A stretch of 64,000 nt of DNA from JACCXG01 sp963785755 (GCA_963785755.1 CAWAXG010000002.1:886405-950404), one strand, 5' to 3'; numbered from the stretch's first letter, positions 25,604-35,048 are shown. Made by a program: numbers and translations. The notes: generated by a model from the letters alone, not told the origin.

Positions 25604-26916
25604 AAGGACGCCACCTCACGCGACGCGGACGTCGCGACTCGCGCGAAGCCCTGCTCGAGATCCCAGATCAGATCGCCGGCCGCCTCGATGCCGACGGAGA
25701 GCCTGATGGTCCCCGGACCCACGCCGGCGGCACGCAGCTCATCGTCGTTCAGCTGGCGATGCGTGGTGCTGGCGGGATGGATGATGAGGCTCTTGGCGTC
25801 GCCGACATTCGCGAGATGCGACCACAGCGTCACGCCGCGAATGAAGTCCTGTCCCGCGGCGCGTCCACCCCGGCAGTCGAACGAAAAGACGGCGCCCGCA
25901 CCGCCCGGCAGGTACTTCTGAACCAGCGGCCGGTAGCGGCTCGTGCTCAGGCCGGGATAGGTCACGTTCGAGGCGAGCTCGTGCGACTCGAGATAGCTCG
26001 CCACGGCAGCGGCATTCTCGACATGCCGCGCCATCCGCAGCGACAGCGTCTCGAGCCCCTGCAGGAACAGGAAGGCGTTGAACGGGCTCATCGCGGCGCC
26101 GAGATCGCGCAGCGTCTCCGCACGCAGCTTCATCAGATACCCGTAGGTGCCGAACGTCTCGTGAAACTGCAGCCCGTGATACGCCGGCGACGGATCGGCG
26201 ATCACCGGATAACGTCCGTTCGACCAGTTGAACTGCCCCGAGTCGACGACGACGCCGCCGATGCTCGTGCCGTGGCCGCCGATGAACTTCGTCGCCGAAT
26301 GGAGGACGATGTCGGCGCCCCATTCGATCGGGCGGCAGAGGAACGGCGTCGCGAACGTGTTGTCCACGATCAGCGGCAGGGCGTGCTCGTGCGCGATGGC
26401 CGCGATGGTCTCGATGTCGAGCACATTGCCGGCGGGATTCCCGATCGTCTCGCCGTAGAAGGCCTTGGTGTTTGGGCGCAGGGCGGCCTTCCACGCGTCA
26501 GGATCGTCGGGATCGACCCACGTCAGGTCGACCGACATCTTGCGCAGCATGTGCTTGAACTGGTTGACCGTCCCGCCGTAGAGCGCCGATGAGGACACGA
26601 CGTGGTCGCCGGGCAGCAGCAGCGTGAAGAGCGCGGCTGCCTGTGCCGCAATCCCACTGGCGAACGCGACCGCGCCGCATCCACCTTCGAGGTTCGCGAC
26701 GCGCTCCTCGAATACGGCCACCGTCGGATTCATGATGCGCGAGTAAGTGTTCCCGTACTCCTGGAGGTTGAAATACGCCGCCGCGGACTCCGGGTCCTCG
26801 AACACATAGCTCGTCGTCTGGTAGATCGGCACCGCCCGCGCGCCGGTATTCGGGTCCGGGCGCTGACCGGCATGGACCTGGCGCGTTTCAAATCCGAACC
26901 GGCGGGCTTCTTCCAT
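25600..26916 (-). CDS. metY: O-acetylhomoserine sulfhydrylase (MetY-like)
   Basis: A 438-residue Cys/Met-metabolism PLP enzyme that makes homocysteine from an O-acylhomoserine and sulfide. Features: FGFETRQVHAGQRPDPNTGA at the start, VPIYQTTSYVFED, YSRIMNPTVAVFEERVANLEGG, FASGIAAQAAALFTL, LPLIVDNTFATPFLCRP and the PLP lysine in LHSATKFIGGHG near residue 210; the long insertion FNWSNGRYPVIADPSPAYHG is characteristic of O-acetylhomoserine sulfhydrylases rather than cystathionine synthases. Downstream it overlaps the CoA-binding gene; 109 bp downstream of metX on the same strand. Direct sulfhydrylation is therefore the likely methionine route. Confidence 0.93.
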   Translation of the reverse strand: MEEARRFGFETRQVHAGQRPDPNTGARAVPIYQTTSYVFEDPESAAAYFNLQEYGNTYSRIMNPTVAVFEERVANLEGGCGAVAFASGIAAQAAALFTLLLPGDHVVSSSALYGGTVNQFKHMLRKMSVDLTWVDPDDPDAWKAALRPNTKAFYGETIGNPAGNVLDIETIAAIAHEHALPLIVDNTFATPFLCRPIEWGADIVLHSATKFIGGHGTSIGGVVVDSGQFNWSNGRYPVIADPSPAYHGLQFHETFGTYGYLMKLRAETLRDLGAAMSPFNAFLFLQGLETLSLRMARHVENAAAVASYLESHELASNVTYPGLSTSRYRPLVQKYLPGGAGAVFSFDCRGGRAAGQDFIRGVTLWSHLANVGDAKSLIIHPASTTHRQLNDDELRAAGVGPGTIRLSVGIEAAGDLIWDLEQGFARVATSASREVASL

Positions 26917-27025
26917 CGGACGATTCTCCTGGTGTTGACGATCCTGAGATGAGTTGGTCGGTCGCGGTCTGGTCGTCCCGGCGAGTCGGGTGAGCGACCA
27001 CGGCGGCGGCGGGGCCTGTCCTGAT

Positions 27026-28264
27026 TCACGGATTCACGGCCTGTCCTGAGCCGTCGAGGACCTGACCCCCGGCCAGGAACTTCTGAATCATCGGGGTCTG
27101 GCGGGCCTCCTCCAATAGGAAGCAGTCGTGTCCGTACGGCGCGTCGATTACGTGGAGCTCGACTTCTCTGCGGTGGGCGCGAAGCGCAGCCGCCAGCTCC
27201 TCGGATCCTGACGGCGGATACAACCAGTCGGAGCTGAACGCGATGAGCAGCGTCCGGGCGGACACGGTGCGAACCGCGTCTGTCAGCCGGCCGCCGCCGT
27301 ACTGCCGGGCCAGGTCGAAGTACGAAAGCGCCCGGGAGGTGTACAGGTACGTGTTGGCATCGAAGCGCTTCACGAAGGCATCCGCCTGATGACGCAGGTA
27401 GCTCTCGACCTCGTACTCGGGTTCCGTGAGCACGTAGCGGATGTCGTCCGCGAACTGCAGCCGCCGGCCGAATTTGTCGTTCAGCGAGTTCGCTGACAGA
27501 TACGTGATGTGACCCACCATCCGAGCCACACCCATTCCGGCCGTGGGCGCGCGACCACTCCCGTAGTAGTGCCCTCCCTGCCAGTCGGGATCGGCGGTGA
27601 TGGCGTTGCGCGCGATCGCGTTCCACGCGACGCCTTGCGGGTGGAGTGCGTGCGTGCTTGCAATCGGAATGATCGCGTCGACTTGATCGCCGTACAACAC
27701 CGCCCACTCGAGCGCCTGCATGCCTCCCAGCGAGCCGCCGGCCACGCCGGCCAGCCGCGTGATCCCGAGCTCGTTCAGCAGCGCGCGCTCGGTGCGCACC
27801 ATGTCCGCGACCGTGATAACCGGAAAATCGGACCCATAGGGCCGGCCAGTGACGGGGTTCGTGGACGACGGGCCGGTGGTGCCGCGGCAGCCGCCGAGCA
27901 GGTTCGAGCTGACGACAAAGTAGCGGTCGGTGTCGAACGCTTTGCCCGGACCAATCATGCCGTCCCACCAGCCGAGGCCGCGGCCGACGCTGCCGTCGCG
28001 TTCTTCGGCGCGGAACCCATCGCGCGTGCTCTCTGCGACCGGTGTCGGCGACAAGCCCGCCGCGTGAGCATCTCCGCTCAGCGCGTGGCAGACCAGAATG
28101 ACATTGTCTCGCGACGGCGACAGCGTGCCATAGGTCTCATACGCGACGCGGATTGGAAACAGCTCGCGTCCACAGTCGAGCGCAATCGGCTTCGGGAGGT
28201 CGAGAAACTGCGTGACGACCGTGCCGACGGATCCCGCCCCGGTCTTCGACGCTGGCGTGGCCAT
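27026..28264 (-). CDS. metX: homoserine O-acetyltransferase (MetX-like)
   Basis: A 412-residue alpha/beta-hydrolase-fold acyltransferase that activates homoserine for methionine synthesis. Visible: IRVAYETYGTLSPSRDNVIL, CHALSGDAHAAG, GWWDGMIGPGKAFDTDRYF, NLLGGCRGTTGPSSTNP, nucleophile GGSLGGMQALEW near residue 145, Asp in AFSSDWLYPP and His in APYGHDCFLLE. Sequence alone does not settle acetyl versus succinyl donor, but MetY downstream favours acetyl. ATG 28264 is used; ATG 28276 is an alternative. The last dozen residues (VLDGSGQAVNP) come from a diverged dispersed repeat, so the C-terminus has been altered by it. No SAM riboswitch was seen upstream. Confidence 0.92.
   Translation of the reverse strand: MATPASKTGAGSVGTVVTQFLDLPKPIALDCGRELFPIRVAYETYGTLSPSRDNVILVCHALSGDAHAAGLSPTPVAESTRDGFRAEERDGSVGRGLGWWDGMIGPGKAFDTDRYFVVSSNLLGGCRGTTGPSSTNPVTGRPYGSDFPVITVADMVRTERALLNELGITRLAGVAGGSLGGMQALEWAVLYGDQVDAIIPIASTHALHPQGVAWNAIARNAITADPDWQGGHYYGSGRAPTAGMGVARMVGHITYLSANSLNDKFGRRLQFADDIRYVLTEPEYEVESYLRHQADAFVKRFDANTYLYTSRALSYFDLARQYGGGRLTDAVRTVSARTLLIAFSSDWLYPPSGSEELAAALRAHRREVELHVIDAPYGHDCFLLEEARQTPMIQKFLAGGQVLDGSGQAVNP
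27037..27063. repeat. 24-26 bp dispersed repeat inside the metX 3' end
   Basis: Diverged copy GGCCTGTCCTGAGCCGTCGA plus GGACC, preceded by TTCACGGATTCACGG. It supplies the last coding residues of metX. Confidence 0.75.
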
Positions 28265-28303
28265 GGAGCCGATCATATTCCTTTGGGGGACTGGCATTTT
28301 CCT

Positions 28304-28400
28304 CTGGGGGACTTCGTCCCCCAGACCCCCTCACGCCGTCGCTTGCGGGGGCCCCGTCGCCCCGCGCCGCTCCGGCGGGCGCTCGCCTTCGGCTCGCGCT
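28304..28400. repeat. composite GC-rich element left of osmC (plus orientation)
   Basis: Starts with a perfect hairpin CTGGGGGAC-TTC-GTCCCCCAG at 28304-28324, followed by ACCCCCTCACGCCGTCGC, a GCGGGGGCCCCGTCGCCCCGC core and CGGGCGCTCGC. The same succession of words is found in inverted orientation at 29.35-29.50 kb on the other side of osmC. The hairpin lies about 40 bp upstream of the metX start and is in its leader. Confidence 0.75.
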
Positions 28401-28646
28401 CTTCTCTCACTTGGAACGCCATCCTCCGTTCTCACCTTCAGGGCCGTCGCCTGCGGGCCCAGTGTCACGCGTCCCCAAGCGCCCTTCCTCCACAGTCAAA
28501 AGGGCCCGACCCCCCGGTGGCGGCGATGTATGATCCGGAACTTGTGCGAGGCCGTGACCGTCGACGCATGTCGGGTGTGGTCTTTCGATTTCGATCTATG
28601 AAGTAGCGCAGGCGGATAGGCCGGCCTGCGCGCAAGGGGGCTCACG
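28325..28646. other. gene-free stretch between metX and osmC
   Basis: Contains the composite repeat, then about 240 bp without a supported gene (28401-28646). Plus-strand open frames here show only repeat-derived low-complexity residues. The osmC promoter and ribosome site should be near 28600-28646; GGGGG lies 8 bp before the ATG. Confidence 0.5.
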
Positions 28647-29201
28647 ATGGCTCAGGCGACAGTCAATAACGGAGTCAATGTCGACGCATTGCTGGCGGCG
28701 CGGGAAGCACTGAAGACCGCGCCAGAAGCCGCCAAGTTCAAGTGGCGGGCGTCCTGCAAATGGCTGAACGGTACCCATAGCCAGACGCAGGTTACAGGGT
28801 TCCATGGGCTTGGTGAGGAGCAGAAGCACAAGACCGAGTTCTCGTTCTCCGCCGATCACCCTGAGATTTTCGCGTCGGAGGATCTCGGCATTACGCCGGT
28901 CGAGTACGTGCTGGTCGGCCTGGCGAGCTGCCTGACGGCGGGCGTCGCCGCCGTCGCGCAGAACCGGGGCATCCAGCTGAGGTCTGTCGAGGCAAAGCTC
29001 GAAGGATCGATGGACATCCAGGGCATCCTCGGCATCGACAGCGACGTGCGCAACGGCTACGACGACATCAAGGTGACCTTCAAGATCGACGCGGATGCGT
29101 CCAAGAAGGAGATCGAAGCGCTCGTCGCGCAGTCGCAGAAGCGCTCGGCGGTCTACGACGTGATCACGAACCCGACGAACGTGACTGTCGAAGTCGCCTA
29201 G
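28647..29201 (+). CDS. OsmC/Ohr family protein with one conserved cysteine
   Basis: A 184-residue OsmC-like protein. The first catalytic-type cysteine is present in TPVEYVLVGLASCLTAGVAA near residue 101. The region that holds the second, resolving cysteine in peroxidatic OsmC/Ohr proteins reads QKRSAVYDVITNPTNV, with Ala/Val instead of Cys, so thiol-dependent peroxidase activity of the usual kind is doubtful. Another Cys is near residue 37 (RASCKWLNG). OsmC proteins of this longer class are widespread and poorly characterised. Flanked on both sides by inverted copies of a composite repeat. Confidence 0.87.
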   Translation: MAQATVNNGVNVDALLAAREALKTAPEAAKFKWRASCKWLNGTHSQTQVTGFHGLGEEQKHKTEFSFSADHPEIFASEDLGITPVEYVLVGLASCLTAGVAAVAQNRGIQLRSVEAKLEGSMDIQGILGIDSDVRNGYDDIKVTFKIDADASKKEIEALVAQSQKRSAVYDVITNPTNVTVEVA

Positions 29202-29501
29202 CCTAGATCAAGGCAGGACAGCGAGTGAGCGCAGCGAACGAGCCACGAGGCGCTTGGGGCCCCGCGAGCGCCCGCCTACGCGCCTTGGCGCTTCGGCGAG
29301 GTCCGCCGGAGCTTCAGCGAAGGCGGAAGCGCGGCAGCAGCGAGGGAGCGCAGCGACCGAGCCACGCGAACGGAGCGGGGCGTCAGGGGCCCCCGCGAGA
29401 GCCCGCCTCCGCCAAGGCTACGGCGAGGTCTCGCCGAAGCGCTTCGCGCGAAGGCGGAAGCGTGTAAGGGGGTCCGGGGGACGAAGTCCCCCGGAACTGA
29501 G
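29202..29501. repeat. repeat-filled spacer right of osmC (inverted composite element with nested repeat)
   Basis: The 300 bp carry no gene. From 29281 to about 29335 and again 29400-29462 lie pieces of the GCTTCGGCGAG family; 29345-29400 and 29463-29495 together form the inverted counterpart of the element left of osmC (GGGGCCCCCGCGAGAGCCCG..., then AGGGGGTCCGGGGGACGAAG closing with GTCCCCCGG). The terminal hairpin CCGGGGGAC-GAA-GTCCCCCGG is at 29474-29494. Read on the minus strand, the GCTTCGGCGAG piece interrupts the composite element, as if inserted into it. Confidence 0.7.
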
Positions 29502-30767
29502 TTGGAGCGCGTCACGACAGTCGTCATCGGCGCCGGGCACGCCGGACTGGCAACGAGCCGCTGTCTCAGTGAGCGCTCGATCGACCACATCGTCCTCGAG
29601 CGTGGGGACGTCGCGAACTCGTGGCGCCAGGAACGTTGGGACTCTCTCCGGCTGTTGACCCCCAACTGGCAGAGCCGGCTGCCCGGCTATCAGTATGACG
29701 GCGCCGATCCCGACGGCTTCATGACGATGGCCGAGGTGATCGCGTTCGTGTCGCGCTTTGCCGTGGTCGCCGCGGCGCCGGTGCGCACGCAGACCACAGT
29801 GACGTCGGTCCTACGAACCGACGACGGGTACCACGTCGCGACCAACACTGGTGATTTCTTCTGCCGTTCGGTCGTGGTGGCAAGCGGTGCCTGCAATCTC
29901 CCGAATGTGCCCTCGGTTCGACAGGCGGTGCCGGCGTCAATCGAGTGCGTGACGCCGCTCGACTACCGCAATCCGAATCAACTGCCCGACGGCGGCGTGT
30001 TGGTCGTCGGCGCGTCGGCAACTGGCGTTCAGCTCGCGGATGAAATCCATCGCTCCGGCCGTCGTGTCACGCTCGCCGTCGGGGAGCACGTGCGTCTGCC
30101 GAGGACCTACCGGGGCCGCGATGTGCTGTGGTGGATGGACGCCTCGGGCGTGTGGAACCAGCGCTACGACGAAGTCGACGATCTGGCGCGCGCCCGGAAA
30201 CTGCCGTCGCCGCAGCTGGTCGGAACGCCCGAGCGTACGACGCTGGATCTCAATGCGCTGACCACGGCCGGCGTCGAGCTCGTCGGCCGCCTCGCCGCCG
30301 TGCGCAACGGGACGGCGCTGTTCTCCGGCGGACTCCGCAATCAGTTCGCGCTGGCGGACCTGAAGATGGATCGGCTGCTGGACACGTTCGACGAATGGGC
30401 GCGCGCCCACGCGCGCGACGCTGACGTCGGCCCTCCCGAACGCTTCGAGCCAACCCGCGTCCCGGTCTCGTCACGACTCGATCTCGATCTGGGCAGCGGC
30501 GAAATTCGCTCCATCGTCTGGGCGACGGGATTCCGTCCGGACTACAGCTGGCTCGACGTACCGGTGGTCGATCGCAAGGGCCACCTGCGGCACGAAGGCG
30601 GTGTGGTCGACGCGCCCGGCCTGTACGCGATCGGACTGCCCGTCCTGCGCCGCCGCAAGTCGACGTTCATCCACGGCGCCGAGGACGACGCGCGCGACGT
30701 GGTCGAGCACCTGGCGGGCTACCTGGCTCGGGGTCAGGCCCTTCGACAGGCTCAGGGCAGGCCGTGA
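29502..30767 (+). CDS. FAD-dependent monooxygenase / NAD(P)-FAD oxidoreductase
   Basis: A 421-residue flavin-containing monooxygenase-like enzyme (CzcO-type). FAD-binding GAGHAGLATSRCL near residue 10, LERGDVANSWRQERWDSLRL, the second dinucleotide-binding motif VVGASATGVQLADEI near residue 168 and the late motif SIVWATGFRPDYSWL near 342. Full length apart from its ends: the start is TTG, right at the edge of a repeat, with no better in-frame codon before the FAD motif, and the last ten residues (GQALRQAQGRP) are translated from a dispersed repeat. Substrate unknown. GG near the start is the only ribosome-site hint. Confidence 0.87.
   Translation: MERVTTVVIGAGHAGLATSRCLSERSIDHIVLERGDVANSWRQERWDSLRLLTPNWQSRLPGYQYDGADPDGFMTMAEVIAFVSRFAVVAAAPVRTQTTVTSVLRTDDGYHVATNTGDFFCRSVVVASGACNLPNVPSVRQAVPASIECVTPLDYRNPNQLPDGGVLVVGASATGVQLADEIHRSGRRVTLAVGEHVRLPRTYRGRDVLWWMDASGVWNQRYDEVDDLARARKLPSPQLVGTPERTTLDLNALTTAGVELVGRLAAVRNGTALFSGGLRNQFALADLKMDRLLDTFDEWARAHARDADVGPPERFEPTRVPVSSRLDLDLGSGEIRSIVWATGFRPDYSWLDVPVVDRKGHLRHEGGVVDAPGLYAIGLPVLRRRKSTFIHGAEDDARDVVEHLAGYLARGQALRQAQGRP
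30738..30763. repeat. 24-26 bp dispersed repeat inside a coding 3' end
   Basis: GGCCCTTCGACAGGCTCAGG plus GCAGGC, exact copy, in the last codons of the flavin monooxygenase gene, where it encodes ALRQAQGRP in a different frame from the copy at 22.4 kb. Confidence 0.88.
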
Positions 30768-30784
30768 ATGGTGAATTCAAGCAA

Positions 30785-30895
30785 CATTTCAGAAAAGAAA
30801 CTCCCGTCCTCCCGTCCTCCTTGTAAATAAAAGCGAACTTTCTGACCCCCACTGTCCTCCACCTGATCTTTTTACAGGGAGAACGGGAGGTCTGT
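30785..30895. repeat. CTCCCGTCCTCC family palindrome (copy 3)
   Basis: Left arm ACTCCCGTCCTCCCGTCCTC plus CTTGTAAATAAA, right arm TTTTTACAGGGAGAACGGGA plus GGTC, with a roughly 45-bp spacer. Between the flavin monooxygenase gene and the DUF1080 gene, close to the start of the latter. Confidence 0.75.
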
Positions 30896-30917
30896 TTTAG
30901 GAAGAACTCATGGGAAG

Positions 30918-31640
30918 ATGAGCGTCATGCAGACTGCCTCCACCCATCGCAAGCTGATCTGGATCGCCTCCGTCGTGCTGTCGACCGCGGCCACGCCTGC
31001 ACTCCTGCGCTCTCAGGACGCCGGTTTCACCACGCTCTTCAACGGCAAGGACCTGACTGGCTGGGTCTACGGCCGGCGCAGCAGCGGCGAGCCGAACAAG
31101 ACCGGCAAGGGATATGAGGTGAAGGACGGCGTGCTGTTCACGACCGAGGAGGACGGCGGCAACCTCTTCACCGAGAAGGAGTACACCGACTTCGTCCTGC
31201 GCTTCGACTTCCGGCTGACCGCCAACGCGAACAACGGCATCGGCATCCGTGCGCCGCTCGAGGGCGACGCCGCCTATGTGGGCATGGAAATCCAGGTGCT
31301 CGACGACGGCGGTTCGAAGTACACGAACCTCCGGCCGGCGCAGTATCACGGCTCCGTCTATCACATGTTTCCCGCGAAGCGTGGCTTTCAGAAACCCGTC
31401 GGCGAATGGAATTCCGAAGAAATCACGGTGCGCGGGCGGCAGATCACCATCAGACTGAATGGCGAGACGATCGTCGACGCCAACCTGGACGACGTCAAGG
31501 ATCCGGCCCTGCTCGCGAAGCATCGGGACCTCAGTAAACCGGAGGGGTCACGCGGCATCGCCAATACCAAAGGGCACATCGGCCTGCTCGGTCACGGCAC
31601 GCTCGTCGAATTCCGGAACATCCGAATCAAGGAACTGTAG
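30918..31640 (+). CDS. secreted DUF1080 (3-keto-disaccharide hydrolase-like) protein
   Basis: A 240-residue exported protein with a concanavalin-like DUF1080 domain, a family that includes 3-keto-disaccharide hydrolases. Signal sequence LIWIASVVLSTAATPALLRS; domain motifs FTTLFNGKDLTGWVYG near residue 38, FVLRFDFRLTANANNGIGIR near 95, MEIQVLDDGG and GHIGLLGHGTLVEFRNIRIKEL at the end. Many members act on periplasmic sugars or glycans. The convergent DUF418 gene overlaps its last 14 bp. Confidence 0.87.
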   Translation: MSVMQTASTHRKLIWIASVVLSTAATPALLRSQDAGFTTLFNGKDLTGWVYGRRSSGEPNKTGKGYEVKDGVLFTTEEDGGNLFTEKEYTDFVLRFDFRLTANANNGIGIRAPLEGDAAYVGMEIQVLDDGGSKYTNLRPAQYHGSVYHMFPAKRGFQKPVGEWNSEEITVRGRQITIRLNGETIVDANLDDVKDPALLAKHRDLSKPEGSRGIANTKGHIGLLGHGTLVEFRNIRIKEL

Positions 31641-32807
31641 GGGCCGGCACCGACACGCGGCTGAGCGGTTGGAAGCGCAGGTAGGTGACGGTGCGCCACA
31701 GCCACTCCAGCGGACCGAACCGGTAGCGCGACAGCCAGGCGCGGCTGAACGCCGCTTCGACGGAGAACAGGGCCACGGCCGCGACCACATAAACGTAGGG
31801 GCGAAGCTTCAGGCCGAATCCGTACCCTGACGCGAGCACGTCGAGCAGGACGATCTGCAGCATGTAGTTCGTCAGCGCCATGCGCCCGGCGTCGCCGAAA
31901 ATCCTCAGCCGGTTGTTCCACTCGGGCCGGTACGCGAGTAACAGCGCCACCGCACCGATGTAGGTCAGACACAGCCACTGATCGTCGACGAACCCGAACG
32001 CGCGAAGGAGCGGGACGGCCATCGCAGGCACGGGCAGCTGCGGCCAGGCCGGGGACACCGAACAGCTGCATGCTCCAGGCGATCGCCCACGAGAGCGCGC
32101 CGAACGTCATCCATCCAACGATCATGCGAACGTGACGTCTCGGCTCTTCCAGCACGCGGTGACGGACGGCGAGCAGGCCGAGGATGAACAACGCGAGGTT
32201 CGTGTCCGGTATGAAGTCTCGCCAGGTGTGCGGCAGTCGTGCGACGAAGAGCGCCCACCGCGCGGTGAGCAGAGTCAGGTAGGCCGGCTCCGCGCGAGGA
32301 ACGTCGATCGGATTCGCGCGCCGAGGCATCGGCGCAGCCGCCCACCACGACTGGAGGGCCACAACCTCGAGAATCACCCAGCGCGCGGCGACGGCCACGA
32401 CGACGGCAGCCAGCAGTGCTCGCGTGGACCAGCGCCGCATGAAGAGCAGCGCGACTCCCCAGAAGGCGTACTCGAAGAGGATGCCGAAGCCGAAGCCGAC
32501 CTCCGCGATGACGCCGAGCAGGCGCGAGCGCCGCAAGCCGCCGCAGAAACAAAGGCACCACCCGCGCGCCGCGCGCGTCGGCCCGGCGCAGCAGCACGGC
32601 GAACCCGACACCAAAGAGGAACGCGAAGGTGCCCCACGCCTTCTGCTCGACGAATATCCACACGCCCCACCCGATCAGATCCTCGAGACCCGTGACCTCC
32701 AGACGCATCTCCTGGTGAAAGCTGGTGAGGATCATGCCGAAGAGGGCGAGGCCGCGCAGGATGTCGAACAGGGCCACCCGCTCGGAGGCCGTCGTCGCGT
32801 CCGACAT
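31627..32807 (-). pseudogene. DUF418 (YeiB-like) membrane protein, two frameshifts
   Basis: A YeiB/DUF418-type multi-spanning membrane protein in three consecutive frames. Part 1 from ATG 32807: SERVALFDILRGLALFGMIL, FVEQKAWGTFAFLFGVGFAV. Break near 32525. Part 2: GVIAEVGFGFGILFEYAF, ARWALFVARLPHTWRDFIPD, VGWMTFGALSWAIAWSM. Break near 32050. Part 3: FVDDQWLCLTYIGAVALLLA, GRMALTNYMLQIVLLDVLAS, ending WLWRTVTYLRFQPL, the typical DUF418 tail. All three parts together give a full-length protein of about 393 codons, so single-base indels are the only damage. Either assembly errors or a recent pseudogene. Function of DUF418 proteins is unknown. Confidence 0.8.
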
Positions 32808-33070
32808 GACGACGGCCCCGAGGCGAGCGCCGTCATCGCGTTCGAGAGTTGTGCGCAACGCCCGGGATACTCTCACCGCCCTCGGGTTGACACAACTGCT
32901 GAGCTGGGCGATAATCCCTGTTTTCAACTTCGATTAGGCGAGGCCCCGGCGAGCCCAGGGCGCAGGGCGCCATGTCCTGCACGCAAACCTCGCGGAGCGT
33001 GTCCTCCGCGAGAGGTCGGACTGACCACACGCCCGTTCCGTTGTACTTGTTCCTTGTAACTTACAACTTG
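32808..33070. other. intergenic region between DUF418 and HD-GYP genes
   Basis: 263 bp on the minus strand between the 3' end of the CHASE2/HD-GYP gene and the start of the DUF418 gene. No coding signal or clear hairpin with T-tract found. Confidence 0.45.
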
Positions 33071-35048
33071 CTAAGACACGCGGGCGGTCATGACGCCGTC
33101 GACTTCGCTCGAGGCTGATCGAAGGACGGACGCCGTGCGCAGGAAGGCGTCGACGACCGCGGGATCGAAATGCGTACCCGTGCCGCCGACGATGACGTCG
33201 ACCGCTTCGTCGTGCGTCAGCGGCGCGCGATAACGCCGCCGCGTGGTCAACGCATCGTAGACGTCCACCAGCGCGATCAGACGTCCGGGAATCGGAATCT
33301 GCTCGCCGATGAGACCTCGCGGGTAGCCCTTCCCGTCCCAGCGCTCGTGATGCGTATACACGATCTCCTTCGCCATCGCGAGAATCGCGTCGTCGTGCGC
33401 GCCCACCTGGCGCTCGGCCGTGGTGATGACGTCCAGGCCGTACACCGGATGCTTTTTCATCTCCCCATATTCATCGGGGGTCAGCTCGCCAGCCTTGTTC
33501 AGCAGATGATCGGGCACGCCAACCTTCCCGATGTCGTGCAGTGGAGCGAGCTGCGAGAGTAGATCGATCCGTTGCGGTGTCAGGTACTCGCGAAACCTCG
33601 GATGCTCACGGAGCTGCACCGCCAGCACTCTGCTGTAGCGCTGCGTCCGCCGCGAATGGCTTCCGGTCTCGGCGTCGCGGATCTCGGTCAACGACAGCAG
33701 CGACTGGATCATCAGTCGGTGAGTCACTTCGGTTTCAGTCGTCGCGAGATTGGCCCGCATGCGCTCCTGACACAGCTTCGCCACAGTCGCCGCCGCGAGC
33801 GACGTCACCACGCCGGCGATCGGAAAGACCGGCGACAGGTGCACACCGTTCGACGAGAACAGCCAGCGGGCACCAGCCCACAACACGATGACCGCGACAG
33901 CACCAGTGACGACACCCATCATGAGGCCCGATCGGGCGACGAGCGCCGCGATCAGGACGCCCAGACCGAGGACGGACGCGATTTCGATCGCTGACGCATA
34001 GTCCGGACGGCGGATGAAATCATGGCGGAGCAGGTTGTCGGCAACCGTCGCCTGGATCTCGACGCCTGGCGTCCGCGTCCCGAACGGCGTCGACACTTCG
34101 TCCCCGGTTCCGAGCGCGGTTGCGCCGACGAACACGACGGCGTTCTTGAACTGTTCCGGCTGCGCCTTGCCCTGCAGCAGATCGGCGGCCGAGACGTACG
34201 GATAAGCACGATCCCGACCGCGGAACCGCATCAGGAGATTGCCTTTGCCATCGAGCGTGATCGGCCGATCGTCGACGATGAGCGAGCTGGTATTCCCATC
34301 CGACAACCGCAACGCGATATCGCGGCGGCCCCTGGCCGCCAGCACCGCGGCGAGCGCCAGGCCTGGATGCAGCCGATCCTGGTTACTCGATCAGCAACGG
34401 CACCCGGCGAAGGATCCCGTCTCCGTCTGGCGCCGCATTGAGGAACCCTGAAGCGCCGGCCTCTGTCGCCAGCGTGGGCAGGCTGCAGATGGCGCCGGTC
34501 GCGCGGGCGACGCCGACGGGGACGTCATCGCCTGCCGGTTGAAGAATCGGCAGCGTCAACGGGTGCAGCACGCAGCGATTGGACTGGCTGCTCGCGCTGT
34601 CGAATGTCATCGCATAGCCGACCACGACGCGACCCTTGCGGAGCGCGGCCGCCAGCGTGGCATCGGACGAACCGGCGAGCGCCGACGCCGCTGACTGCTC
34701 GTAGCGATCCGGCTCGGCAAAGATCATGTCGAGCGCGACGACTGCGGCGCCGAGATCGTGAGCGCGCGTGACGAGATCGGCGATGACCTCGCGGCGCCAC
34801 GGCCACTGGCCAACTGCGTTCACGCTGCGCTCGTCGATATCGACGATCGTCACCGCCGAATCCGACGCGCGCGCGGCCGCAGCCGCGCGCATCATCGCGT
34901 CGTAGACGCGGTAATCGAGCTGGCCGAGAAAAGCCGGCCTGTAGATGGCGAGCGCGACGATCAGCACCGCGGGAAGCACACCGCATATCAGGACGAACTT
35001 GCGGTCAGCCGGACCAGCAGCGGAGGATTGTTCCATGCCCGAACTCAC
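33071..35048 (-). pseudogene. CHASE2 sensor - HD-GYP cyclic-di-GMP phosphodiesterase, one frameshift
   Basis: One long gene broken by a single frame change. Part 1 (start GTG 35048, or ATG 35036) has a membrane anchor (VLICGVLPAVLIVALAI) and a CHASE2 extracellular sensor domain (SAVTIVDIDERSVNAVGQWP, LGAAVVALDMIFAEPD). It stops at 34383-34385 in LLIE-TAA; dropping one base restores NQDRLHPGLALAAVLAARGR. Part 2 finishes CHASE2, has three membrane helices and an HD-GYP domain with APLHDIGKVGVPDHLL, the HHERWDGKGYPRGL signature and IALVDVYDALTTRR. The GTG overlaps the OmpA gene stop (GTGA), so it is the third gene of a FecR-OmpA-CHASE2 operon. The product, if intact, would hydrolyse c-di-GMP in response to an external cue. 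Confidence 0.83.

Noticed and set aside
28265..28646. SAM riboswitch upstream of metX
   Set aside because: The leader holds a GC-rich hairpin repeat; no SAM-I/II-like conserved core could be recognised by eye.
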